Program-made: the position numbers and the translations under genes
Shown: piece by piece, positions 1-5,120 of the stretch
How positions within the stretch are numbered: the first letter of the stretch is position 1
Layout: each line of letters opens with the position of its first letter
Notes under the pieces: generated by a model
Database searches by the model: none
Seen by the model: only the letters and a program-made list of their open reading frames with translations
Told to the model about the DNA's origin: nothing
Assembly (NCBI GenBank): GCA_018715585.1
Contig: DVLH01000257.1
Location: 1 to 5,120, forward strand
DNA length: 5,120 nucleotides
Origin: Candidatus Aphodomonas merdavium
GTDB lineage: Bacteria; Bacillota; Clostridia; Christensenellales; Aristaeellaceae
Direction: 5' to 3'

Positions 1-477
1 GCGCCCTATACGCTGGAAATGCTCTTTCGCGACATCGACAAGCGCTTTTTGGACGACTGGGAGCCGCAGGCGTCCGAGCGCGTCAGGGCGGCAAAGGATA
101 ACCTGCCGAGCATCTTTGCGGAAAAGGATGAGGCCCTGGCGTTGGCGGCACAGCTGAAAAAAACGTTAGACATCCCTTCCTTGGGCCTGGATGAAAAAAC
201 TGCGGCGGACTATAACGTTATGCTTGACGCCATGGTGTATTACGTGCAAATGTGCGTGCTGGTGGCCAAATCGGGATATACGGCGCGCATTGCGCTTGAA
301 ACAAATGACGCGCAGATGCTTGCATTGACTGAGTCCCTTTTGGTAGAATTAGACGATTGGTGCAAGCGCGTGGACGCTTTTCTGGCGGGGAAAGAATATC
401 CGTATTATTTCTTCGGCCGCCTACCTTCGCAGCGCGTACGTCTATATACGGCACACTTGCGTGCCAGATTGAGGTGA
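1..477 (+). CDS. C-terminal fragment of an unidentified helical protein, possibly GH20-like glycosidase end domain (5' cut by window edge)
   Basis: The reading frame is open from base 1, with six codons before the first ATG at 19, and ends at TGA 475-477, so 158 residues of a longer protein are visible. I do not recognise it firmly. The fragment is almost wholly alpha-helical in character: a charged segment (about 10-60), a hydrophobic-rich helix containing VYYVQMCVLVAKSGY (about 79-93), then an amphipathic stretch with an LDDWCKRVDAF motif and an Arg-rich end. It has no signal peptide, membrane segment or catalytic motif. The order 'helix, GYTAR, acidic leucine-rich helix, W..RVDAF, F-G-R-L, R-L-..-L' loosely recalls the helical C-terminal domain of GH20-type beta-N-acetylhexosaminidase-like proteins; this is memory-based inference, not a match. 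The gene directly precedes the aldo/keto reductase (4 nt gap) and is very likely cotranscribed with it, which would suit a role in sugar or glycoside use. Confidence 0.75.
   Translation, partial: APYTLEMLFRDIDKRFLDDWEPQASERVRAAKDNLPSIFAEKDEALALAAQLKKTLDIPSLGLDEKTAADYNVMLDAMVYYVQMCVLVAKSGYTARIALETNDAQMLALTESLLVELDDWCKRVDAFLAGKEYPYYFFGRLPSQRVRLYTAHLRARLR
471..476 (+). promoter_or_regulatory. Ribosome binding site of the aldo/keto reductase, overlapping the upstream stop codon
   Basis: GAGGTG lies 5 nt before the ATG at 482, and its last two bases are the first two bases of the upstream TGA stop (475-477). The site fixes the reductase start at 482. The overlap means ribosomes ending on the first gene arrive at the start site of the second, an arrangement typical of translational coupling. 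The coupling is inferred from position only. Confidence 0.75.
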
Positions 478-481
478 AACC

Positions 482-1453
482 ATGGAAAAGGTCGCATTCG
501 CCGCTACAGACCTGCTCGTCTCCCCGCTGGGGCTTGGCACGGCAAACTTTGGCACCCGTATTGATGAAGCGACATCCCTCCGCCAGCTCGATCGATATAC
601 GCAGCTTGGAAATCTGGTGGACACTGCCCACGTTTATGGCGATTGGGAACCGGGGATGACCGCATGCAGCGAGAAAATTATCGGCAAATGGTTGGCCGCC
701 CACGGCGGACGCGACCGCATTGTGCTCAGCACAAAGGGCGCGCATCCTCCAATCAACGCCATGCACATCTCCCGCGTAACGCCGGAGGAAATCCGCTTGG
801 ATCTAGAGGGCAGCCTGCGCTGCCTGCGCACGGACTATATCGATCTTTACTTTTTGCACCGGGACGATCCGTCCCGCCCTGTCGGGGAGCTGCTGGAATG
901 CCTGGAAGTGTTCTGTGCGGAAGGAAAAATCCGCTACTACGGCTGTTCCAACTGGACGCTGCCGCGCCTAAAAGCGGCGCAGCAATACGCCGCGGCGCAC
1001 GGGCTCAAAGGGTTTGTCTGTAACCAGCTCATGTGGAGCCTGGCTGAAGTCCGCGTAGAAAACCTTCAGGACAAAACGCTCGTGGCAATGGATGCGCCTA
1101 CCTACGCGTTTCATGCACAAACCCACCTCAATGCAACTTGCTACACGTCGCTGGCAAAAGGCTATTTCTCGCACCGGCAACGGGGGGACGCGCTTTCGCA
1201 AAGCACGCGCGACGTCTATGATACCGCGCAAAACGATGTCATTTACGCAAAGCTGCTCGATCTTTCGGAGCGCTATGGGGTAAGCATTACGCTGCTTTCT
1301 CTTTTGTATTTCTCCGCACAGCCCTTTGCCGCCGTTCCGCTCGCCGCTTTCCGCAACGACGCGCAAATGGAAGAAAGCCTACAGCTGCTCGAGCTGACAC
1401 CCCCGCAAGCCCTGCTGGAAGAGTTAAAGACGATCCGCACCATCGAAAAATAA
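482..1453 (+). CDS. Aldo/keto reductase family oxidoreductase
   Basis: A 323-residue protein of the aldo/keto reductase superfamily, a cytoplasmic (beta/alpha)8-barrel enzyme that usually reduces carbonyls or oxidises alcohols with NADP(H). The whole family tetrad is visible: Asp47 and Tyr52 in DTAHVYG, Lys85 in LSTKG, and His126 in DLYFLHRDD. SN at 156-157 (GCSNW) and NQ at 181-182 are the usual nicotinamide-contacting positions. Around 224-230 SLAKGYFS corresponds to the loop before the last strands, and FRNDAQMEE near 290-300 occupies the C-terminal cofactor-phosphate site. That site reads PLAAFRN where many relatives have an I-x-G-x-(R/S) type sequence, so cofactor preference may be altered. 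Length is normal. The start at 482 is set by GAGGTG at 471-476. It follows the first gene by 4 nt and is followed by a terminator, so it is the last gene of that operon. The substrate cannot be told; a sugar or sugar-derived ketone or aldehyde is plausible from context only. Confidence 0.93.
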   Translation: MEKVAFAATDLLVSPLGLGTANFGTRIDEATSLRQLDRYTQLGNLVDTAHVYGDWEPGMTACSEKIIGKWLAAHGGRDRIVLSTKGAHPPINAMHISRVTPEEIRLDLEGSLRCLRTDYIDLYFLHRDDPSRPVGELLECLEVFCAEGKIRYYGCSNWTLPRLKAAQQYAAAHGLKGFVCNQLMWSLAEVRVENLQDKTLVAMDAPTYAFHAQTHLNATCYTSLAKGYFSHRQRGDALSQSTRDVYDTAQNDVIYAKLLDLSERYGVSITLLSLLYFSAQPFAAVPLAAFRNDAQMEESLQLLELTPPQALLEELKTIRTIEK

Positions 1454-1460
1454 TCCGCAC

Positions 1461-1489
1461 GCGTGCCCGATGCAGGGCACGCTTTTTTT
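1461..1489 (+). terminator. Intrinsic terminator after the aldo/keto reductase gene
   Basis: A perfect 8-bp GC-rich stem (GCGTGCCC at 1461-1468 with GGGCACGC at 1475-1482) encloses a 6-nt loop (GATGCA) and is followed at once by seven T residues (1483-1489). It begins 7 nt after the stop codon at 1451-1453. There is no T run on the other side, so it should act only on rightward transcription. Confidence 0.92.
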
Positions 1490-1574
1490 ATAAAAGCCAT
1501 ATCATAGGCGTTGGCAAAAAGCGCCGCAACCTGCCCGCGTGGTTCGCCTGTCTTTCCCTGCAAAGGATGACGCG

Positions 1575-3524
1575 CTATGCGTCCCCCTCAAACCGCGGCA
1601 CAGCTGCATCCGCTCTCGTTTCCCCTCCCACGCGGGAGAGCGCCTCCTCCATGGCGCGCATCGGCATTGGTGCGCCCACGCCCGTAGTGAGAATAAAACG
1701 GCTTCCCCACGCGCTTGGCTGCGTTGTTTTTTTATAGAGCAACGGCTGATAGTTGCCGTGCAGCGCAGCCAGCAAGCGCTTATTTTCCGCAGCCGTTGCG
1801 CGAGAATCAAGCAGCCGCGTGGGATAGATAAGCGGCATCACGGCAAGAAGCGCCGCCGCGTGCTGCACACCGTCCTCGTAAAGAAATCCGGAGAGAAACG
1901 ACGCTTGCCTTTGGGCGGCCTCGCGCCAGCCCGTGCCGATATCCAGCTGGTCAAGCCACACCAGCATATCCAGCGCCGCCGCATTGCCCGATGCCGTCGC
2001 ACCGTCGTGCGTGTCAACCGGCCGGACAAACAGCTTTTCCGCGCCGGAAGGCGTCATGTAAAAGCCGCCTTCCTTGCGGCCAAAGGTGCGCAGCAGGCTA
2101 CGCGCAAGGGCAACGGCATGATCCAGCCAGCCGCCGTGAAGGGTAGCGCTGTAAAGCGCAAGTGCCGCCACCGCTGTCTGCGCAGTATCCTCCAGCGTCC
2201 CCGGGCGCAGTTCTCCCTGTCCAAAGCAGCCTGCCATGATTCCTTGCGCCAACTGCATGCGCTCAAAAAGAAACTGCGCCGCCTTCTCCGCAGCTTCCCG
2301 ATAAAGCTCGCGCCCCGTCGCCTCGTAGGCACGGCACAGCGTTTGAATGGCAAGCGCGTTTGGAGCCGTCAGGATTTTTTCATCGCGAAACAGCGGCGTC
2401 TTTTCCTGGCGCCAGCGCCACACCCGTTCGCACAGCGCCGACATGCGCGGCGTCTCAATGCCGTCATGCCCTTGGCGAGAAGGGCGTGCCGCCGTTTCAA
2501 TGCCGTAATACGTGCAAAACGCCGTCCCGTCGTTTTCGCCCAACAGGCGCATCATATCCCCCCGCGCCAAGAGAAATACGCTTTCACCCGGTTCTTCGCT
2601 TTGCGCGGCGCAAAACGCGCCCGACTGCGTGCGCATCTCCCGCAGCATCCATCCCAGCGTCCGTTCCGCCGCTATAAGAAAGACGGGCTCCTTGGTGATC
2701 CCCCACGCCTCCAAACACGCGTCAGCAAAAAGCGCGTTGTCCGAAAGCATTTTCTCCCCTTCCGGTTCGCGCCAGCTCTCGCTGCGCGCATAGCGTAAAA
2801 TGCCTCCGCCGACATGGTCGAAGATCTCCCCTTCGCTCACGCGGCGCAGCGTCGTCAGGCCCATCGAGAGCGCTTCTTCATCCTCCCCAAGCCTTCCTTG
2901 CCGCAGGAGGAACCGAACGCTGAGCGGCATAGGGAACTTTGGCGGCGTTCCAAAACCTCCCCAGCGCACGTCAAACCGCTCCCGAAAGCGGCGCACTGCC
3001 AAGGAAAACAGCTCGCCCGTAAGCGCAATCGGCTGTGGAATGCTTTTAAAGCGTGCGCGCGCTTTTTCCACGTTTTCGCGTGCGAGCGCTTCTAATTTTT
3101 CCCTGTTCTGCTCCCACTCCTGTGACGCCGTTCTAAGCGTTTCCAGCAGCGCTTCACCGGGAAGGAATCCGCTTAAATAAAACGCAAGCCGCTCCGGCGT
3201 CAAAAAAGCCAACAGCGGCCATCCCGGCGTCCCCTCTCCCTCCTGCCGCGCAGCCAGATACGCCGCATCCAGGTCTGGGCGCTCGTCCCTGTCCACCCAT
3301 GCGCAAAGGAAGTGTTCCTGCAAAAGCCGGCGTACGGGTTCGCTTTTTTGTATTTCTTCCCATTGTAGACGGCACCAGCGGCACGCGGAAAAGCCGATCA
3401 TTAAAAAGATGGGTTTGTTTTCCCGCCGTGCCGTTTCAAACGTCGCATCCTCCCAGGCAAGCCAAACAAGCTTTGCGCCAGCGCGAAACGGTTTGCCATC
3501 CTGCGTTTTGTTAAAAAAAGCCAT
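1575..3524 (-). CDS. DUF255 / YyaL (SPATA20)-family protein: thioredoxin-like domain plus alpha/alpha-barrel, divergent
   Basis: A 649-residue protein of the DUF255 family (B. subtilis YyaL, animal SPATA20); the biochemical role of the family is poorly established. Residues about 20-125 form the thioredoxin-like domain: W24-E-D-A, KPIFLMIGFSACRWC with a CxxC pair (Cys48, Cys51), DRDERPDLD at 78-86, and GWPLLAFLTP at 101-110. Residues about 165-560 resemble the family's alpha/alpha-barrel region: WGGFGTPPKFPMP (188-200), FDHVGGGILRYA (235-246), EKMLSDNAL (257-265), DEKILTAPNAL, GGFYMT, and HDGATASGNAAALDML. No signal peptide or membrane segment is seen, so it is probably cytoplasmic. Several signatures deviate: the usual N-terminal SPYLLQHA-x-NPVDW block is absent or decayed, CHWCH is CRWCR, PHFEKMLYDNA is PEGEKMLSDNA, and the usual Cys-containing C-terminal end is missing. 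It is somewhat shorter than the roughly 670-700 residues I recall for relatives. AGGAGG sits 5 nt before the ATG. The neighbours give no clear hint of its job. Confidence 0.9.
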   Translation of the reverse strand: MAFFNKTQDGKPFRAGAKLVWLAWEDATFETARRENKPIFLMIGFSACRWCRLQWEEIQKSEPVRRLLQEHFLCAWVDRDERPDLDAAYLAARQEGEGTPGWPLLAFLTPERLAFYLSGFLPGEALLETLRTASQEWEQNREKLEALARENVEKARARFKSIPQPIALTGELFSLAVRRFRERFDVRWGGFGTPPKFPMPLSVRFLLRQGRLGEDEEALSMGLTTLRRVSEGEIFDHVGGGILRYARSESWREPEGEKMLSDNALFADACLEAWGITKEPVFLIAAERTLGWMLREMRTQSGAFCAAQSEEPGESVFLLARGDMMRLLGENDGTAFCTYYGIETAARPSRQGHDGIETPRMSALCERVWRWRQEKTPLFRDEKILTAPNALAIQTLCRAYEATGRELYREAAEKAAQFLFERMQLAQGIMAGCFGQGELRPGTLEDTAQTAVAALALYSATLHGGWLDHAVALARSLLRTFGRKEGGFYMTPSGAEKLFVRPVDTHDGATASGNAAALDMLVWLDQLDIGTGWREAAQRQASFLSGFLYEDGVQHAAALLAVMPLIYPTRLLDSRATAAENKRLLAALHGNYQPLLYKKTTQPSAWGSRFILTTGVGAPMPMRAMEEALSRVGGETRADAAVPRFEGDA

Positions 3525-3529
3525 GCGTT

Positions 3530-3552
3530 CCTCCTGTTTTTGTTCCCTCCTC
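3530..3552 (-). promoter_or_regulatory. Doubled Shine-Dalgarno region of the DUF255-family gene
   Basis: Read on the minus strand, AGGAGG (3535-3530) lies 5 nt before the ATG at 3524-3522 and fixes that start. Another SD-like run, GAGGAGGG (3552-3545), lies about 16 nt further upstream with no start codon at a suitable distance. The two sites form an imperfect direct repeat, AGGAGGGAAC and AGGAGGAAC, separated by an A-rich spacer. The near copy is a normal ribosome binding site. The far copy may be chance or a ribosome standby site; that part is speculation. Confidence 0.7.
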
Positions 3553-3618
3553 GTCAGTTTTTGCTTTTTTCGCGGCGTTATACGCGCAATTTTCTCTGGT
3601 TCGGCAAAAGCCTTCGCC

Positions 3619-3647
3619 TTTTGCGTTGCGGGCGTTTATGGTATACT
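3619..3647 (+). promoter_or_regulatory. Predicted sigma-A promoter of the MscS-family gene (extended -10)
   Basis: TATACT at 3642-3647 is preceded by TGG (3639-3641), giving the extended -10 form TGnTATACT. A weak -35 fits either as TTTTGC (3619-3624, 17-nt spacer) or TTGCGT (3621-3626, 15-nt spacer); an extended -10 can compensate for this. Transcription would start near 3653-3656 and leave a leader of about 55 nt before the ATG at 3709. It is the best promoter match I found in this divergent region. Confidence 0.6.
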
Positions 3648-3657
3648 ACCTGCAAAA

Positions 3658-3685
3658 GCGCGCCCTCGTGCAAAAAACGGCGCGC
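3658..3685 (+). promoter_or_regulatory. GC-rich inverted repeat in the predicted 5' leader of the MscS-family gene
   Basis: A perfect 7-bp pair, GCGCGCC (3658-3664) with GGCGCGC (3679-3685), encloses a 14-nt loop containing six A residues. It lies at the very start of the predicted transcript and ends 7 nt before the purine-rich ribosome binding site (3693-3699). No T run follows, so it is not an intrinsic terminator. It could be a 5' stabilising hairpin, a translation-modulating structure or an operator. Its presence is seen; its function is unknown. Confidence 0.45.
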
Positions 3686-3692
3686 AACAAAC

Positions 3693-3699
3693 AAAGGGG
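3693..3699 (+). promoter_or_regulatory. Ribosome binding site that decides the MscS start
   Basis: AAAGGGG is 9 nt before the ATG at 3709 but directly abuts the in-frame ATG at 3700, which therefore cannot be used with it. The same frame stays open upstream to 3409, but that would overlap the start of the divergent gene and lacks a comparable site. I therefore take 3709 as the start. Confidence 0.65.
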
Positions 3700-3708
3700 A
3701 TGCTTACC

Positions 3709-4524
3709 ATGGCGCAAGTGATTACGGCATTACAACACGTCGGCGTCGACAAGCTGCTCATCGCTCTGGCAGTATTGCTTGCTTGTCTGATTGCCGTGCG
3801 TTACATTATGAAACTGTTTGATCGTTTTTTAAAAAAGGCATCCCGGATTGATCCTTCCCTGCATTCGATCGTCCGCACGGCCCTGCGCTGCATGCTGATC
3901 CTCCTCTCCATCATGTTTGCCGCAAACCTTGCCGGCATCGCCATAACGTCGTTCCTGGCCCTGTTCTCGATCATTGGCCTGGCTATCTCCCTGGCCGTGC
4001 AGGATGTTTTAACCAACTTTACCGGCGGTATCATTATCCTTGGAAGCAAACCGTTCACGCTGGGCGACTTTATAGAGACGGACACCGTTACGGGAACGGT
4101 AGAGGAAATCAGCTTCCTTTACACGCGCCTACGCTCTGCGGATGGAAAGATGATTTTTATTCCAAATAAACATCTATATACCTCCAACCTGACCAACTTC
4201 ACCTCCTCCGGTGCGCGGCGGATTGAACTTACCGTCAGCGCCTCCTACGAAAACACGCCCGAGCAGGTGCGTGCCGCCGCCATGCAGGCCATTGCCGCCA
4301 CCGGCAATGTCCTTGCTGATCCTGCGCCAGAGGTCCTTCTGGAAGCATACGGCGACTCTGCCATCAGCTACACCATCCGCGCCTGGGCCGCCCCCGGCGC
4401 ATACGGCTGCACACGGTACGCGCTTAACGAAGCGCTCTATACCGCTTTTCTGCATGCCGGGGTTGACATGACCTATCCGCATCTAAACGTCCATCTTCAC
4501 CAAGGCGACGGCAGCGGCACATAA
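3709..4524 (+). CDS. MscS-family small-conductance mechanosensitive ion channel
   Basis: A 271-residue inner-membrane channel of the MscS family, which opens under membrane tension to release solutes on hypo-osmotic shock and works as a heptamer. Membrane segments are visible at about 16-34 (TM1), 58-79 (TM2) and 81-112 (TM3, pore-lining). TM3 reads GLAISLAVQDVLTNFTGG (90-107). Aligned by eye to E. coli MscS, Val97 and Leu101 occupy the places of the pore leucines 105 and 109, and a Gly lies at or near the hinge glycine. The beta domain follows: KPFTLGDFIE (114-123), VTGTVEEI (127-134) and the family signature TRLRSADGKMIFIPN (139-153). The remaining C-terminal alpha/beta cage ends in HLHQGDGSGT. 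Length is close to E. coli MscS (286), so this is a minimal channel without extra domains. It has its own predicted promoter at 3619-3647 and a terminator at 4641-4680, and so looks monocistronic. Confidence 0.93.
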   Translation: MAQVITALQHVGVDKLLIALAVLLACLIAVRYIMKLFDRFLKKASRIDPSLHSIVRTALRCMLILLSIMFAANLAGIAITSFLALFSIIGLAISLAVQDVLTNFTGGIIILGSKPFTLGDFIETDTVTGTVEEISFLYTRLRSADGKMIFIPNKHLYTSNLTNFTSSGARRIELTVSASYENTPEQVRAAAMQAIAATGNVLADPAPEVLLEAYGDSAISYTIRAWAAPGAYGCTRYALNEALYTAFLHAGVDMTYPHLNVHLHQGDGSGT

Positions 4525-4639
4525 CATTCCCCCACCTCCGCATTGCTCTTGGAGCAAAAAAGGCCTGCATAACTTGCGGCACCCGGCGGGAAGCCATTGC
4601 GTCGCAACACGGATGCCCTTGGCCTACCCGGCGGCAAAC
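4525..4639. other. Convergent intergenic spacer with small repeats, no gene seen
   Basis: Between the MscS stop and the terminator I see no plausible gene. It holds a 6-bp hairpin (TTGCTC 4543-4548, GAGCAA 4552-4557) without a T tail, an 11-nt odd palindrome TTGCGTCGCAA (4597-4607), and the 9-mer ACCCGGCGG twice in direct orientation (4581-4589 and 4626-4634, 45 nt apart). None has a recognised function. Open frames crossing it on the minus strand have no ribosome binding site or recognisable protein content. Confidence 0.5.
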
Positions 4640-4680
4640 AAAAATCGCTTCCATCCAAAGGAGGAAGCGATTTTGCTTTT
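4640..4680. terminator. Bidirectional intrinsic terminator between the MscS and VOC genes
   Basis: A perfect 12-bp inverted repeat, AAAATCGCTTCC (4641-4652) with GGAAGCGATTTT (4663-4674), encloses a 10-nt loop in which TCC and GGA can pair further past a bulged A. Rightward transcripts gain TTTT-GC-TTTT after the stem core; leftward transcripts gain TTTTT-G-TTT. It lies between two convergent genes (stops at 4524 and 4745), so it can serve both. Confidence 0.9.
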
Positions 4681-4744
4681 GTGCGCTCTGCTGCACTGAG
4701 AACGCCCCGTGGCAGCAGCGCTTTGGCAGGGACTTGTTATAGCC

Positions 4745-5120
4745 TTAGAAAGGATGTTTGAATTCGTAGAGGTTGATTGCTTCTCCGCTTGGCCCCAGCA
4801 GCGACACCGCGCGCAGGCCGCCCATCGGTTCATCGCAGTCGTCTATATTCGTTGAAAGAAAATGAACGCCTTTTTGCTTAAGCTCCGCAAACACCGCATC
4901 GATATCTTCAACCTGCAAACCAAAGTGCGCAATGGAACCGCACGTCCCAAAGCTTTCCGCCGTCGGTTCCTTAGGCTGGATAAGCTCCAGATTGGACGTT
5001 CCCAGGCGCAGCATGGCATATTCACCAAAGGCACAGCTTTCACGGCTCAGCAAGCGAAACCCCAGCATTTCCTGGTAGAACCGCATGCTTTTTTCGATGT
5101 CCGGTGTGTTCACACACAGA
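4745..5120 (-). CDS. VOC / glyoxalase-fold family protein (5' cut by window edge)
   Basis: A small cytoplasmic protein of the vicinal oxygen chelate superfamily (glyoxalase I, bleomycin resistance, dioxygenase and epimerase relatives), which use a divalent metal. The frame is open from the right edge to TAA at 4745-4747. A GTG at 5111-5113 could be read as a start, but the preceding codons give L-C-V, and LCVNTPDIEKSMRFYQEMLGF is the usual first strand and helix of the fold, normally preceded by a metal-binding His. The true start therefore lies outside the window. Counting from that Val: Glu43 in NLELIQ, His63 in IAHFGLQV and Glu117 in NLYEF are the expected metal ligands; the first His is missing with the N-terminus. 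GPSGEAINLYEF near the end is a typical VOC closing motif. About 124 residues are visible, so it is a single two-module subunit. The substrate cannot be assigned; lactoylglutathione-lyase-like labels would be only homology-level. Confidence 0.9.
   Translation of the reverse strand, partial: LCVNTPDIEKSMRFYQEMLGFRLLSRESCAFGEYAMLRLGTSNLELIQPKEPTAESFGTCGSIAHFGLQVEDIDAVFAELKQKGVHFLSTNIDDCDEPMGGLRAVSLLGPSGEAINLYEFKHPF

Noticed and set aside
218..766. A 182-codon minus-strand open frame opposite the first two genes.
   Set aside because: It lies wholly antisense to the first gene and to the start of the aldo/keto reductase, whose catalytic motifs show the plus strand is coding; its product has no recognisable features.
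1500..1574. Possible leftward terminator after the DUF255-family gene (AACC/GGTT pairing followed by TTTTT on the minus strand near 1514-1518).
   Set aside because: The stem is only about four pairs plus a bulged extension, so it is not a convincing intrinsic terminator. The hairpin at 1461-1482 has no T run on the minus side.
1539..2798. A 419-codon open frame on the plus strand, antisense to the DUF255-family gene.
   Set aside because: The minus-strand frame carries clear family motifs. The plus-strand product is extremely rich in Arg, Ala, His and Gln, has no recognisable domain and no good ribosome binding site, as expected for a shadow frame in GC-rich coding DNA.
3577..3607. Possible promoter for the leftward DUF255-family gene (minus strand TATAAC at 3582-3577 with TTGCCG at 3607-3602).
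   Set aside because: The spacer is 19 nt and no better -35 exists at 16-18 nt, so the match is too weak to annotate, although some leftward promoter must lie in this region.
3409..3708. Upstream extension of the MscS frame to an ATG at 3409.
   Set aside because: It would overlap the start of the divergent gene, include the promoter region, and add residues with no MscS homology. AAAGGGG at 3693-3699 supports the start at 3709.
4543..4557. Short hairpin TTGCTC/GAGCAA considered as a terminator for the MscS gene.
   Set aside because: It is followed by A residues, not T residues, on the plus strand, and on the minus strand the T run lies on the 5' side of the stem. The terminator at 4640-4680 is far better.
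4424..4696. A 90-codon minus-strand open frame crossing the spacer between the MscS and VOC genes.
   Set aside because: It runs through the bidirectional terminator and into the antisense of the MscS gene, and has no ribosome binding site or protein family features.

Overview
The window is a GC-rich (mid-to-high 50s % by eye), compact bacterial segment holding five protein-coding genes, two of them cut by the window edges. AGGAGG-type ribosome binding sites, short intergenic gaps, simple hairpin-plus-U terminators and the gene families present fit a Gram-positive, probably clostridial (Firmicutes/Bacillota) genome, perhaps from an animal gut. That taxonomic placement is inference; there is no rRNA or other marker here. 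No tRNA, rRNA, CRISPR array, insertion sequence or phage gene was seen.

Layout. (1) 1-1489, plus strand: the C-terminal part of a helical protein that I cannot name with confidence (possibly the end domain of a GH20-like glycosidase). It is followed after 4 nt by a full-length aldo/keto reductase, whose ribosome binding site overlaps the upstream stop codon. The pair ends at a clear intrinsic terminator at 1461-1489. (2) 1575-3524, minus strand: a 649-residue protein of the DUF255 / YyaL / SPATA20 family, with an N-terminal thioredoxin-like domain and a C-terminal alpha/alpha-barrel region. It is divergent at several family signature positions. (3) 3525-3708: a divergent intergenic region with a good extended -10 promoter reading right, a GC-rich hairpin in the predicted 5' leader, and a doubled Shine-Dalgarno sequence for the leftward gene. 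(4) 3709-4524, plus strand: a compact MscS-type mechanosensitive channel. (5) 4525-4744: a convergent intergenic region with a strong bidirectional terminator and some small repeats. (6) 4745-5120, minus strand: a VOC/glyoxalase-fold protein whose start lies beyond the right edge.

How the genes relate. Only genes 1 and 2 look like one transcription unit, plausibly for carbohydrate-derived substrates if the GH20-like reading of gene 1 is right. The DUF255 protein, the MscS channel and the VOC protein look like separately transcribed housekeeping or stress functions. I see no convincing multi-gene novel system. The points most worth checking are the altered active-site motif of the DUF255 protein, the leader hairpin of the MscS gene, and the repeat-containing spacer at 4525-4744.
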